A stretch of 64,000 nucleotides of DNA from SB15 sp964639245 (GTDB lineage Bacteria; Chloroflexota; Anaerolineae; Aggregatilineales; J027): positions 62,001 to 126,000 of the forward strand of contig CAZXCU010000005.1 of the NCBI GenBank assembly GCA_964639245.1. Direction: 5' to 3'. Shown piece after piece: positions 16,281-25,302 of the stretch; position 1 is the stretch's first letter; each line of letters begins with the position of its first letter. The translations under genes and the position numbers were made by a program. The notes beneath the pieces were generated by a model that searched no databases, was not told the DNA's origin, and was given only the letters and a program-made list of their open reading frames with translations.

Positions 16281-16526
16281 TTAATTGGCAGGCGCGTTGT
16301 TCCCCTGCCGTGAGATGTAGCTAAAACCCACAATGAAGATTGCTGCCAACCCCACCATGATAATCACTGCACCGGGGCCGCGTGCGCCTGCTTCCTCAGC
16401 CGATTCTTCGCTCGCAATTTCTTCGGTGGTTTCTTCTTCTTGGGCAGCAACCGATTGAATGGGCATGACCCACAAACCACCCACCAGCAGCACGCCTAAC
16501 ATGACCAACATGATTTTTTTCGACAC
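16281..16526 (-). CDS. Small exported membrane protein of unknown function
   Basis: An 81-residue protein starting at GTG 16526 after AGGAGC. It has a signal peptide (1-28, ending VAAQ), an acidic Glu-rich linker (about 29-45) and one membrane helix (about 50-68) with a short basic tail. It lies upstream of ccmE on the same strand and probably shares its promoter, so it may be an accessory subunit of cytochrome maturation or a small cytochrome-complex protein. It lacks Cys and His. Confidence 0.65.
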   Translation of the reverse strand: MSKKIMLVMLGVLLVGGLWVMPIQSVAAQEEETTEEIASEESAEEAGARGPGAVIIMVGLAAIFIVGFSYISRQGNNAPAN

Positions 16527-16596
16527 AGCCTACTTGCTCCTGACCATTTCTACACAGATTATAACGTAGATACGCAGTTAATCTACCGTTTGGTGG

Positions 16597-16625
16597 TGGG
16601 CAGTGACTAACACATCGTTTATAAT
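16597..16625 (+). promoter_or_regulatory. Promoter of the receiver gene
   Basis: A perfect TATAAT (16620-16625) lies 17 bp after a TGGGCA -35-like box (16597-16602), 31 bp before the receiver ATG, in the divergent space with the small membrane gene. Confidence 0.55.
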
Positions 16626-16656
16626 CGAAAGACATCTACCACAAAAAGGGAGCAAT

Positions 16657-17031
16657 ATGACTGCTGAGAGCTTGCGTAAAATCCTCATTGTCGATGACCT
16701 ACCCGAAATGCGAACCATGCTCAACTTAACCCTCTCAAAAAGCGGCTGGAATGTGATTGAAGCCAGCAACGGCGAAGAAGCCGTGCAAAAAGCAACGGAC
16801 GAACTGCCCCGCGTGATTCTCATGGACTACAATATGCCCATTATGAACGGGGTAGATGCCTGCAAAGCAATCAAATCCAAAACCGATACCCAAGAGATCC
16901 CAGTTCTTATTTATACCGGGGCCAATGCCCTAGAAATCAAAGAAGCGGCGCTCGAAGCAGGGGCGGTTAATTTTTTGACCAAGCCAATTTTGCCGTCCGA
17001 TTTACGCAAAGCCATTGAAGCCGCGTTGTGA
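16657..17031 (+). CDS. Stand-alone response-regulator receiver domain
   Basis: A CheY-like single-domain protein of 124 residues. Acidic pocket VDD (residues 11-13), phosphoacceptor Asp in VILMDYNMPIMNG, Thr/Ser switch in LIYTGA and Lys in LTKPI are all present, so it should be phosphorylated. There is no output domain. ATG 16657 has a strong AAAGGGAG site; an upstream in-frame start is rejected. No kinase is adjacent; the only histidine kinase in the window is at 34232-37708. Confidence 0.88.
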   Translation: MTAESLRKILIVDDLPEMRTMLNLTLSKSGWNVIEASNGEEAVQKATDELPRVILMDYNMPIMNGVDACKAIKSKTDTQEIPVLIYTGANALEIKEAALEAGAVNFLTKPILPSDLRKAIEAAL

Positions 17032-17042
17032 AAATTAAAAAA

Positions 17043-17085
17043 TTCCCCTCCCTACCAAGTGGGACTAGCGAGAGGGGAAAGATTT
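17043..17085. terminator. Bidirectional terminator
   Basis: TTCCCCTC (17043-17050) pairs with GAGGGGAA (17072-17079). The plus strand continues GATTTTT, and the minus strand continues TTTTTTAATTTT, so it serves both the receiver gene and the convergent PBP gene. Confidence 0.8.
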
Positions 17086-17093
17086 TTACATTT

Positions 17094-20000
17094 TTACGGA
17101 GTTTTTTCTTCCAGACTCACGATAATTCGCAGACTTTCGGTACGATTGCCAGCGCGGTCATAGGCCACCGCCCAGAAGGTTTTTAAGCCAAATTCCTCAA
17201 TTGTCCACGGCAGCGTATAGGGGAAGGCTGTGCTTTCGCCGAGCAAAAGTTCGCCATTTTCGTTGGGAACTTCGGTGGCTTCCTCATCCTCAGGATTTTC
17301 CTCATCCGGTGCGGATGGAATTTCGCCCAACGTGTAAAATTCAACCCGTTCAATATCCCCCACATCAAAAACCTCCGCTTGGAAGTTGATGATGATGTCT
17401 GTATCAGCGTAATAAGTTGCTCCATCCACGGGTTCAATCAAGCGGATTTCGGGCGGAGTGTTGTCTACAGTGACACGGGTAAAGGCTGTTTGTACCCGAT
17501 TTTCCCCATCCACAACCTGCAATTGCAGGGTATAAACCCCATCTTCTAAACCAGAAGTGTTCCATGTTCCTAAAAGCTGGTTAAAGCCGCTTTCTGTGCC
17601 AGTGTCGCCAATCTGGGTAAAAGTTGTGGGTTCGTTGCCCTGCCCAAAGCCAATTTGATAATATGCGAAATTATCAAGGCGGGTATTGCCGTAAATCGCC
17701 ACTTCACCGCCAACCTTGTCGAGTGAACGGGGCGAGACGAACGCTACTGGACTAAATTGTGAGCCTTCCTGCACCAAACTTTCTCCCGCCGGTGGGAGCA
17801 AATCGGGCGCATTGGCTTCGGCCCATGCACGAAGTTCCGGCGTATTAAAATCAAAGAAAATCCGTTCTTCGACACATTGAGAGGGCGTGGTGTTGTTGGC
17901 GCGGGTGTTGGTACAAATATCAATGGGCAGACGATACCACAGGGTATCCGAACGCTGCGGACGGTAATCAATACCGTTGACCGTATCCACAAAAAATAAT
18001 TCCTGTGGCACTTGGGGGCAATTCTGAGTAGGCAGCAACCCCGACCATAAACACACTGTTTGTTCAACAATGGTATTGGGACGTTCCCATGTTTGGATGG
18101 CGAGGTTATCGCGGGTATGCAAATATTCCATGACAGCGTGCCAGATGGGAGCCGCCCCTGTCATCCCGGTGACATCATTCATCGGGGTGTTATCGTTGTT
18201 GCCAACCCATACCCCCATTGTATATTGCGGGGTATAGCCCACCGTTACGCTGTCACGGTTATCGTCAGTCGTGCCAGTTTTAGCCGCAGCAGGCCGTGAC
18301 AATTCTAAAGGATTGCCACCCCCAAAGGCAGGCAGACGGGCTTCTTCATCTGCTAGAATGTCCGTCATGATATACGCCATGCCTTGCGGAATAATCAAGC
18401 GGCGATCAAATGTCCCTTGTGTTTCCGAATACTCCCATAAAATATTGCCCTCGGCATCCTCAATCCTCAAAATAGACACCGGATTCAATTGGCGGTAGCC
18501 CGGACGTGCCACACTCGCATGAACAGGCGCACCTGTTGAATAACCTAGATTATTAAATACGTTATACACATAGGCTAAATCCAGCAGGGTGGTTTCCCCT
18601 GACCCTAAAGCCAATGACAATCCATACGCATTAATGCCTTCGTCCAGCGAATTGATGCCTAAACGATGGGCGGTTTGGATGACTTTGCTTAAGCCCACCC
18701 AGTTGAGTACCTGTACCGCCGGAACATTATACGAATTTGCCAACGCTTCCCGAATGCTGACCGGGCCGTGATAGAACAAGTCAATATTTTGGGGGATATA
18801 GGGTTCGGCTTGCCCATTGTTAAATTCTGTCCGCACATCGGAGGTCATGGTCGCGGGCGTGACAATCGTTGTGCCGTTGTCAATCGGATTTAGAAATGCT
18901 GTCATGTACACAATCGGCTTAAAGGTCGACCCCGGCTGACGTTCGGCGATAGCCACATTGAAATTGCCATCAATGCCTTTATTCCAAAAATCCACACTGC
19001 CTATCATCGCCACAATTTCGCTGGTATCTGCTTTGAGAATCACCCCTGCTGCATTGGTCACATAGCGTTCAATGCCCTGCATTTCAAGCGGGAAGGGTGG
19101 CAGAAAATCCGCCGCAAAACACGGTTCGCCTTCCGTTGTGTTATGCACAAAATCAGGGGCTGCTCCGTCCAACCGTGTGACATGCGTTCGGCTGACACAT
19201 TCCAACTGTTCCTGCAAATCTAAATCCAGCGTGGTATAGATTCGTAGTCCCCCCTGCGAAATCAGATAATCGCCGTCCAAGCCCTGCTGATTCAAGAGGG
19301 TTTCGGCTTCATTACGGGCATACAGCGAAAAATGCGGAGCGGTAATATCAAAGCGTTCGCTGTAACGCCCCAGAATAATCGGTTGCGCCAACGCCTCATC
19401 CATTTGAAGCTGGGTGAGATAGCCTAGATTCACCATGCGCTGCAACACCAACTGCTGCCGTAGACGGGCATTTTCAGGATTATCAATCGGGTTTTGCAGG
19501 GGAAACTGGGGAATGGCTGCCAAGATTGCTGCCTCAGCGAGGGTCAAATCGCGGGACGATTTATCGAAATACACCCGCGAGGCCGCTTCAATCCCATAGG
19601 CTTGATTCCCGTAAAAATTGGTATTGATATACCACTCTAAAATCTGGTCTTTGCTGTAGAGGCGTGAAATTTCACTGGCAAGGATGATTTCGCGGGTTTT
19701 GCGGTCAAAGGTGCGGTCTTGGCGTTCATCTTCTGCCAGCAGCACATTTCTGACCAACTGCTGGGTAATGGTGCTACCCCCCTGCACTGCCCCCCCGTTG
19801 ATATTTGACCACATGGCGCGAGTGATGCCGCGAAGATCAAAACCGGGATTGGTATAAAAACTGCTGTCCTCAATCGCCACAGTTGCATCCAGAAAATACT
19901 GGGGAACATCGTAAATCGAAGCCCATTGACGGTCTCCTCCGATGGGCGGAACGACTTCATACAACACATGCTGTCCCGTGCGATCATAGAGAATCGTTGT

Positions 20001-20252
20001 CTGAAAGGCTTGATTTTGCGCGGCTTCAATTTCCGAAGGGGCGGGTAAATCGCGGGCATAGTAGGCATATGCGCCCACCAAACCACCCATGCCCCCCACC
20101 AGTAAAATCACCGTCACCGCCACGATTAGAATGCCCACCGCTATGAGTCTTCTTAAGAAATGGATGGCATTCCCGCGTTTTTGTTGACGGCGTTTCCTTC
20201 GCGCCCGTATAATGCGTGCAGTCCGTGTATTCAACGGAAACCTTTTCCTCAT
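17094..20252 (-). CDS. Class A penicillin-binding protein (PBP1A/1C type)
   Basis: A 1052-residue bifunctional peptidoglycan synthase. A basic cytoplasmic tail and one helix (about 35-58) precede the GT51 glycosyltransferase (catalytic Glu128 in VAIEDSSFY; GGSTITQQLVRN). The transpeptidase follows with SxxK STFK (442-445), SYN (507-509) and KTG (658-660). The last 200 or more residues hold Ig-like beta domains (VTVDNTPPEIRLIEP) and an acidic linker, as in large PBP1C-like proteins. It is monocistronic, and diverges from a receiver gene by 66 bp. Confidence 0.93.
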   Translation of the reverse strand: MRKRFPLNTRTARIIRARRKRRQQKRGNAIHFLRRLIAVGILIVAVTVILLVGGMGGLVGAYAYYARDLPAPSEIEAAQNQAFQTTILYDRTGQHVLYEVVPPIGGDRQWASIYDVPQYFLDATVAIEDSSFYTNPGFDLRGITRAMWSNINGGAVQGGSTITQQLVRNVLLAEDERQDRTFDRKTREIILASEISRLYSKDQILEWYINTNFYGNQAYGIEAASRVYFDKSSRDLTLAEAAILAAIPQFPLQNPIDNPENARLRQQLVLQRMVNLGYLTQLQMDEALAQPIILGRYSERFDITAPHFSLYARNEAETLLNQQGLDGDYLISQGGLRIYTTLDLDLQEQLECVSRTHVTRLDGAAPDFVHNTTEGEPCFAADFLPPFPLEMQGIERYVTNAAGVILKADTSEIVAMIGSVDFWNKGIDGNFNVAIAERQPGSTFKPIVYMTAFLNPIDNGTTIVTPATMTSDVRTEFNNGQAEPYIPQNIDLFYHGPVSIREALANSYNVPAVQVLNWVGLSKVIQTAHRLGINSLDEGINAYGLSLALGSGETTLLDLAYVYNVFNNLGYSTGAPVHASVARPGYRQLNPVSILRIEDAEGNILWEYSETQGTFDRRLIIPQGMAYIMTDILADEEARLPAFGGGNPLELSRPAAAKTGTTDDNRDSVTVGYTPQYTMGVWVGNNDNTPMNDVTGMTGAAPIWHAVMEYLHTRDNLAIQTWERPNTIVEQTVCLWSGLLPTQNCPQVPQELFFVDTVNGIDYRPQRSDTLWYRLPIDICTNTRANNTTPSQCVEERIFFDFNTPELRAWAEANAPDLLPPAGESLVQEGSQFSPVAFVSPRSLDKVGGEVAIYGNTRLDNFAYYQIGFGQGNEPTTFTQIGDTGTESGFNQLLGTWNTSGLEDGVYTLQLQVVDGENRVQTAFTRVTVDNTPPEIRLIEPVDGATYYADTDIIINFQAEVFDVGDIERVEFYTLGEIPSAPDEENPEDEEATEVPNENGELLLGESTAFPYTLPWTIEEFGLKTFWAVAYDRAGNRTESLRIIVSLEEKTP

Positions 20253-20318
20253 TGCCTGTCACGATGGCTTTCATCATACAAAAGGGAGGAAAGGGATGCA
20301 AATAAAAGGACACCTGCT

Positions 20319-20693
20319 ATGAGCTACATCCTGATTGCAGAAGATGACCGCGATATCCTGATTTTAATCCGGCGTAAATTAGAACTTTCCGGTTATAACG
20401 ATATTTGGACAACTGGCGATGGACAAGAAGCCCATGACCGTGCTTTAGCCGACCCACCCGGCCTGATGATTCTGGATGTCATGCTGCCGCATATGGATGG
20501 CTTAACTATCTGCGCGAATGTCAAAGAACAACTTGGCGACAAAGCTCCCCCCGTGTTAATGATTTCGGCACGCGGGCAAAAATCACATTTTGAGGAAGCC
20601 AACCAAAAAGGGGCGGATATTTACATGCCCAAACCTTTTTCCATGCGCGATTTTGTTGAAAATGTCCGCACCCTCCTAGAAAAATCCGCGTAG
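20319..20693 (+). CDS. Stand-alone response-regulator receiver domain
   Basis: A 124-residue CheY-like protein: acidic pocket AEDD (residues 7-10), phosphoacceptor Asp in LMILDVMLPHMDG, Ser in MISARG and Lys in MPKPFS. It ends after the receiver fold. The ATG at 20319 has AAAAGGA upstream; the open frame extends to 20160 but would run into the divergent PBP gene. Promoter sequences probably lie in the 66-bp divergent space. Confidence 0.88.
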   Translation: MSYILIAEDDRDILILIRRKLELSGYNDIWTTGDGQEAHDRALADPPGLMILDVMLPHMDGLTICANVKEQLGDKAPPVLMISARGQKSHFEEANQKGADIYMPKPFSMRDFVENVRTLLEKSA

Positions 20694-20705
20694 GGCAAGC
20701 GTGCC

Positions 20706-20735
20706 TTGCTCAAACGCAGGGCCGCTTACTACAAT
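20706..20735 (+). promoter_or_regulatory. Promoter of the TPR membrane protein gene
   Basis: TTGCTC (20706-20711) and TACAAT (20730-20735) with an 18-bp spacer, 30 bp before the ATG at 20765. Confidence 0.5.
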
Positions 20736-20764
20736 AACCCTTCGCAATCAACACGAGACACAGC

Positions 20765-21790
20765 ATGACGGAAAATCCCGCCGATACCCAACCTAAATCC
20801 CCCACGGGCTTAATCGAAGCGATTGATGCGACCACGCTGGAGGATACCGGGCCGCATCAGCCCTACGTTTTGCCGCCGCTTCCCCCGCGTCCGGTGATAC
20901 AACGAGAATCAGGATGCCTGCAAACGTTGCTGATTGCGGGGGTAGCGCTGGCGGCTTCGTGTATGTGTCTGGCGATTGTCTCGTTGGCAGGATTCGCCGG
21001 AATCCGTGATGAAGTTGAAGCGCTGGGAACGCAAGCCGTTGAAGTGCAAGCCACTGATGTGGCGAATCAATATCAGCGCGGGGTGGCGGATATGGCAGCC
21101 GGTGATTATGAATTGGCGGGAGAGCGTTTTGCCTATGTGCTGACCGAAATCCCGAATTACCAAGATGCCGTAAGTCGCCTTGTCGAAATTGCGACCCTTT
21201 TAAGCGTTACGGAAACACCTGCCCTCACGCCAACTCCTGAAGCAAGTGATACGCCACAACCAAGCCTGACCCCAACGAACACACCCACCCGTGAAGTTAC
21301 CGAAGAAGTGACGCAAGTTATCCCCACTGCATCACCCACCCGCAGCGGCCCCAGCCCGGAAGGATTATATGCCAATGCTGAAACCGCTATGTTCATGGGC
21401 AATTATGAAGAAGCAATTAGCTGGTTTGATGCGCTTCTCCAGCTCGATGCCAGCTATCGTCGTAATGATGTCAATACCCTGATGCTGGAGGCACTGACCA
21501 AACAGGGACAAGCCTATCTACGCGGCATGAATCAAGATGGCGAAGACCAATTAGCACGCGGAGTCCAGTTAATTGACCGTGCGGTTGAATTTGGCTACAC
21601 AGGCGAACTCATTTACGAGGCCGATTTTGTCCGCCGCTATCTTTCTGCCCGTTCGTATGTGGAGGGGGGAGCGTTTGGCCCCGCGTTGGACGTGCTGATT
21701 CGCCTGTGCGAAGAAAATTGCGATTGGGCCTATCGGGGGGTGTCCGTAGAAGATTTGCTGGTGCAGGCAGGCGGCGCACGTCAGAACTGA
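20765..21790 (+). CDS. Membrane-anchored TPR-like protein with Thr/Pro linker
   Basis: A 341-residue protein with a Pro-rich cytoplasmic N-terminus, one membrane helix (about 54-80) and an outside part with a first TPR-like unit (QYQRGVADMAAGDYELAGERF). A Thr/Pro-rich linker follows (about 155-200), of the kind common in Chloroflexota cell-surface proteins, then a second TPR-like region (YANAETAMFMGNYEEAISWF). It is probably a scaffold at the cell surface. Its 3' end overlaps the convergent NIPSNAP-like gene by 10 bp. Confidence 0.75.
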   Translation: MTENPADTQPKSPTGLIEAIDATTLEDTGPHQPYVLPPLPPRPVIQRESGCLQTLLIAGVALAASCMCLAIVSLAGFAGIRDEVEALGTQAVEVQATDVANQYQRGVADMAAGDYELAGERFAYVLTEIPNYQDAVSRLVEIATLLSVTETPALTPTPEASDTPQPSLTPTNTPTREVTEEVTQVIPTASPTRSGPSPEGLYANAETAMFMGNYEEAISWFDALLQLDASYRRNDVNTLMLEALTKQGQAYLRGMNQDGEDQLARGVQLIDRAVEFGYTGELIYEADFVRRYLSARSYVEGGAFGPALDVLIRLCEENCDWAYRGVSVEDLLVQAGGARQN

Positions 21791-22098
21791 AAACCGTTGC
21801 GAAAACGTACCACTTTACGGGTATAGTTGTAGGTAAAGCCTTTCAGACGCATTTCAAGGGTGGTGAATTGTTCGCTTTCCAATGACCGCCGCATATTGTC
21901 TTTGCCCTCGGCAACAAATTCGGTCAACCGTGCTGGATAATCACCATGTACCGTCTGATACACCCCGGTAATATACAACCCCAGCGATTGCAATCCCGGC
22001 ACAAATTCGCCTAAAACAAACTGCATATACTGGGCTTGGGTTTCTTCCCGTATATCATAGGTCATGATGAGTTTGTATTCAGGTCGGATGATTGCCAT
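21781..22098 (-). CDS. Conserved hypothetical protein, possible dimeric alpha-beta barrel
   Basis: A 105-residue protein with strand-helix alternation (YKLIMTYDIREE, then FVLGEFVPGLQSLGL, then TVHGDYPARLTEFVAE) that suggests a ferredoxin-like or NIPSNAP-type alpha-beta barrel, common in small Chloroflexota proteins. No catalytic residue is evident. Start 22098 (MAIIRPEYK) is preferred, with GTG 22113 as an alternative; neither has a strong ribosome-binding site. It overlaps the convergent TPR gene by 10 bp. Confidence 0.6.
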   Translation of the reverse strand: MAIIRPEYKLIMTYDIREETQAQYMQFVLGEFVPGLQSLGLYITGVYQTVHGDYPARLTEFVAEGKDNMRRSLESEQFTTLEMRLKGFTYNYTRKVVRFRNGFQF

Positions 22099-22217
22099 AA
22101 GATGAAAGCCCACTTTTGTTTAAGCATAGCATATTTTAGAGGCAGATTTTTATTCCTACCGCTTTTTTTATGCGAATCTATGCTTTGTAGTTTCTCTCGG
22201 TGTGTTACCACCAGAGT

Positions 22218-22285
22218 CCACCGATAATGCGTTTTGTGTGAGACCTTTAAATTGTTATTATGTGATATCGAAGTATTATCGGTGG
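22218..22285. repeat. 11-bp perfect inverted repeat with 46-bp spacer
   Basis: CCACCGATAAT (22218-22228) and ATTATCGGTGG (22275-22285) enclose an AT-rich spacer, just downstream of the cupin stop. It might be a cupin terminator, paired protein sites or a small mobile remnant; no target duplication is seen. Confidence 0.5.
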
Positions 22286-22293
22286 AATAGTTT

Positions 22294-22623
22294 TTAGGGT
22301 TTTGCTTTAAAGCGGTCTGGCTCTTCAAAAACATCAATCAACTTGACTCCCGCTGGAATTTTGGCAGAGTGAATCACCCCTGCTGGAATAGCATAGGAAT
22401 CGCCCGCCTTAAAGTGGTTGACCTGTTCGCCGATGGTAAATTCAAATTCGCCTTCTAAGACTGTTCCCCATTGTGCGCCGTGTGCGTGGGGCGGAACAAT
22501 CGTATCGTGGGTGAAGTGGAAAAAAACGGTCAGGCCATGCTCCGAACGCATCATGTAGGCTTCAATATTGGGATAGGGAACATCGGCCTGGGGCAACCGG
22601 GTAATCATTTCGGGATATTCCAT
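22294..22623 (-). CDS. Single-domain cupin protein
   Basis: A 109-residue protein with cupin motif 1 (PPHAHGAQWGTVLEGEFEF, metal ligands His46 and His48) and motif 2 (GDSYAIPAGVIHSAK, with the last His). It is a small beta-barrel, possibly metal-binding, of the kind found in sugar isomerases, dioxygenases and sensors; the substrate cannot be told. It diverges from the radical SAM gene with only a few dozen bases between, so shared control is possible. Confidence 0.8.
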   Translation of the reverse strand: MEYPEMITRLPQADVPYPNIEAYMMRSEHGLTVFFHFTHDTIVPPHAHGAQWGTVLEGEFEFTIGEQVNHFKAGDSYAIPAGVIHSAKIPAGVKLIDVFEEPDRFKAKP

Positions 22624-22682
22624 TTTTTACAATCCTTATTTGCAAAATTCTCGTTTTGGTTATTAGAATATCGGGAAAAGGG

Positions 22683-24179
22683 ATGATTGAAAATATGCCT
22701 CCAGCGATTCTGCTTTTTAACCCCCAATGTGTTACAAAGGGCAAACAACGCCTGCCTATGTCGCTGCTGGCGATTGCATCGGTGATAGAGGGCGATTATG
22801 TGCCTGTGTTCATTGATGGCAATCTGATAGACAATCCTGCTGAAGTCATCATTGAAAAAGCGCGAATCACCGGTGCAAAAATGCTGGCGGTTAGCACCAT
22901 GCCCGGCCCGCAATTAACCCAAGCAATTGAGGTTTGCCGCAAGGTCAAAGCGGCGCTGCCGGGGTTAATTATCGTGTGGGGGGGGTATTTTCCCTCACAT
23001 CATGGGGATGTATGCGTGACGAGTGGCATTGTGGATTATGCCGTTGAAGGACAGGGTGAAATCCCTTTCCGCAAACTGGTAGATACCCTGCATCATGGCG
23101 GGAGTCTGGCGGATGTGCCAAGTTTAATCTGGGTGAATGAAAATACGGTGCAAACCAACCCGCGTGCGCCGCTTGTCCCCTTAGATAATCTCCCTTTGTG
23201 GCCTTATGAACGTTTGGATGATGTGCTGGCCTATCGTGGAAAAAGCTATTTGGGCAACCGTGTGATGAGTCATCATAGCAGTTTTGGCTGTCCTTTTGCG
23301 TGTAATTTTTGCGCGGTGGTACGCATTGTCAATCAGCGCTGGCTGCCTGAATCGCCGGAACGGGTGGAAACAGTGGTACGAATGCTGGTTGAAAAATATG
23401 GGGCAGACGCAATTGAATTTCATGACATGGATTTTTTCATCCGTGAAGACCGTGCTGCCGAAATTGCTGAACGGCTTACCCCCTTGGGAATCAACTGGTG
23501 GGGGTTGGGGCGGATTGACAAACTCATCACCTACAGCGATGCCACTTGGCAAAAGTTGAAAAAATCGGGCTGCCAGATGATTTTTATGGGGGCGGAAAGC
23601 GGCTCGGACGAAACACTCAAAATGATGAACAAGGGCGGCAAGTCCAGTGTCAACAGCACCATTGCTATGGCACACAAAATGAAAGAAGTTGGGATTGTGC
23701 CAGAATTTTCATTTGTGATGGGAACCCCGCCCAACCCATTGGCGGACGCAGAAAATACGATCCGATTTATCCGTCAGATTAAACAGATTAACCCTGCTGT
23801 CGAGTTGATTCTATATATTTATACGCCCGTGCCGCATGACCGGAGTGAATTGCTCAAAGCGGCGCAAGATTTGGGATTCAAATTCCCGCGAACTCTGGAC
23901 GAATGGGCCAGCGATGAATGGCAAACCTTCGCGCTGCGTCGTGACCCAAACACGCCCTTTTTGAAAGATGATGTGCGGCGCAAAGTTCGTAATTTTGAGG
24001 CCGTGGTCAATGCGTATTATCCCACCGTGACGGATATTCGGCTTGGCGGGCGGATGCGAACGATGCTGCAAGTGTTGTCCGGTGTACGTTACAAACTGGA
24101 ATGGTACGATTGGCCTTATGAACTTAAAGCGTTGCAACGGGTGGTTCATTATCGTCGCCCGGAAACGATGGGCTTTTAA
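22683..24179 (+). CDS. B12-binding-domain radical SAM protein
   Basis: About 498 residues. An N-terminal Rossmann-like cobalamin-binding domain (about 1-140; STMPGPQLTQA, VWGGYFPSHHGD) is followed by the radical SAM barrel with the CxxxCxxC cluster motif CPFACNFC (Cys203, 207, 210) and a GGE-like strand further on (MIFMGAESGSD). Class B radical SAM enzymes of this build do methylations and ring changes in hopanoid, bacteriochlorophyll and cofactor pathways. The exact substrate is unknown. ATG 22683 is chosen; 22695 is an alternative. Monocistronic. Confidence 0.85.
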   Translation: MIENMPPAILLFNPQCVTKGKQRLPMSLLAIASVIEGDYVPVFIDGNLIDNPAEVIIEKARITGAKMLAVSTMPGPQLTQAIEVCRKVKAALPGLIIVWGGYFPSHHGDVCVTSGIVDYAVEGQGEIPFRKLVDTLHHGGSLADVPSLIWVNENTVQTNPRAPLVPLDNLPLWPYERLDDVLAYRGKSYLGNRVMSHHSSFGCPFACNFCAVVRIVNQRWLPESPERVETVVRMLVEKYGADAIEFHDMDFFIREDRAAEIAERLTPLGINWWGLGRIDKLITYSDATWQKLKKSGCQMIFMGAESGSDETLKMMNKGGKSSVNSTIAMAHKMKEVGIVPEFSFVMGTPPNPLADAENTIRFIRQIKQINPAVELILYIYTPVPHDRSELLKAAQDLGFKFPRTLDEWASDEWQTFALRRDPNTPFLKDDVRRKVRNFEAVVNAYYPTVTDIRLGGRMRTMLQVLSGVRYKLEWYDWPYELKALQRVVHYRRPETMGF

Positions 24180-24240
24180 AGCACCCTTGGGTCAAAATGG
24201 ATGTTCTCGCAGTATCCGGCAGACTTTATCAGACTCACGG

Positions 24241-24270
24241 TTGCGTGCCAGTTTATTCCCCGCATAAAAT
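24241..24270 (+). promoter_or_regulatory. Promoter of the macrodomain gene
   Basis: TTGCGT (24241-24246) and TAAAAT (24265-24270), 18-bp spacer, 23 bp upstream of the macrodomain start. Confidence 0.5.
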
Positions 24271-24293
24271 AGCCTTTTACGCACTGGGAAAAA

Positions 24294-24836
24294 ATGATGG
24301 AAACGAGCCTGCATAACATTACGCTGAAGGTCATGGAAGGCGATTTAACCGCGTTGGAGGTGGATGCCATTGTGAATTCCACCACGACGAATTTTGACCT
24401 GAGTTTTGGGATTGGGGCGCGGATTCTGCAACAGGGCGGGACAAGCATCGGTGACGCGGTACAGATGTATAGCCCCGCTACCGAAGGACAGGTGTTCCTC
24501 ACCGATGGGGGAAAATTACCTGCGAAATACGTTATTCATGCCGTCGGGCCACGCATGGGCAGCGGCAACGAGCGCGGCAAACTGGCAAGCGTGGTGTGGA
24601 ATACGCTCAAATTAGCCGTAGAGAAAAAGCTAACTTCGGTTGCCTTCCCGCCAATTTCGACAGGCTTATTAGGGTATCCTGTGGAAGGGTGTGCCACTGT
24701 CATGGCGCAAAAAATTGTGGATTTCACTTTTGAGGACACAGCGCCCCTGACCACCATTATTTTGTGTCTTGATTCCGCAGAAACGCTGCACATTTTTGAG
24801 GCAGCCTTCCAAAAAGAAGTTGAAGCAGCCCTGTGA
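24294..24836 (+). CDS. Macrodomain (ADP-ribose-binding/hydrolase) protein
   Basis: A 180-residue single macrodomain. Visible motifs: GDLTALEVDAIVNSTTTNFDLSFGI (adenine/ribose pocket; the usual NAAN Asn is replaced by STTT), AKYVIHAVGPRMG, and AFPPISTGLLGYPVEGCA (phosphate-binding loop). Relatives bind or remove ADP-ribose, O-acetyl-ADP-ribose or related ligands. The start is ATG 24294, or the adjacent ATG 24297. It precedes the convergent restriction-modification pair. Confidence 0.85.
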   Translation: MMETSLHNITLKVMEGDLTALEVDAIVNSTTTNFDLSFGIGARILQQGGTSIGDAVQMYSPATEGQVFLTDGGKLPAKYVIHAVGPRMGSGNERGKLASVVWNTLKLAVEKKLTSVAFPPISTGLLGYPVEGCATVMAQKIVDFTFEDTAPLTTIILCLDSAETLHIFEAAFQKEVEAAL

Positions 24837-24861
24837 AAGAAAAGGTTTTTCTATTAATAAT

Positions 24862-25302
24862 TTACTTACCATAAGGTAGATGTAACTGACCTTTGTTTGC
24901 TTTCCCGACAAAGGTTTCAAGTTTTATAATGCTCACATAATTCGCATAAGGAATAAAACGATTCATATCCCCGCTGATATAATATTCTCTTAGAGTCCAA
25001 CCATCACCACCCAAAACCAAATAAGCACGTTTATAACTTCCCTGACTCGTTTGTACAGCGTCCATTAAGCACATGACTTCAAAAGGGATCTTTTGTTCGG
25101 CTGTGCCGGAAGATTGTTGCCATTTGAGTGACACTAGAAAAGTATTATGATGCTGGTCGGTTGCAACATTATCCACAATATGTCTGCTGCCATTAAATTT
25201 CATGCCAATCATTGTTTGATTGGTGAATGTGTAACCGCCTTGCAACAAAGCGTGGCGTATCATTTCCTCTAAAACCCGACCCGTGGTCGTATTTCTGGGC
25301 AT
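24862..25302 (-). CDS. Putative type II restriction endonuclease, PD-(D/E)XK-like
   Basis: A 146-residue protein starting ATG 25302 after AAAGGAATAAATA. It begins TTTGRVLEEMIRHALLQGGY, has a possible nuclease core HIVDNVATDQHHNTFLVSLKWQ (a D...xxK-type pattern: Asp then SLKWQ), and continues KIPFEVMCLMDAVQ. Its place directly after a Dam-type methyltransferase makes a type II restriction enzyme the best guess. Base composition is more AT-rich than its neighbours. It overlaps the methyltransferase gene by 110 bp in another frame. The nuclease call is context-led. Confidence 0.6.
   Translation of the reverse strand: MPRNTTTGRVLEEMIRHALLQGGYTFTNQTMIGMKFNGSRHIVDNVATDQHHNTFLVSLKWQQSSGTAEQKIPFEVMCLMDAVQTSQGSYKRAYLVLGGDGWTLREYYISGDMNRFIPYANYVSIIKLETFVGKANKGQLHLPYGK

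Noticed and set aside
15647..16324. 225-codon plus-strand frame over ccmE
   Set aside because: It is opposite to ccmE, which has a clear family assignment; the plus frame shows no motif.
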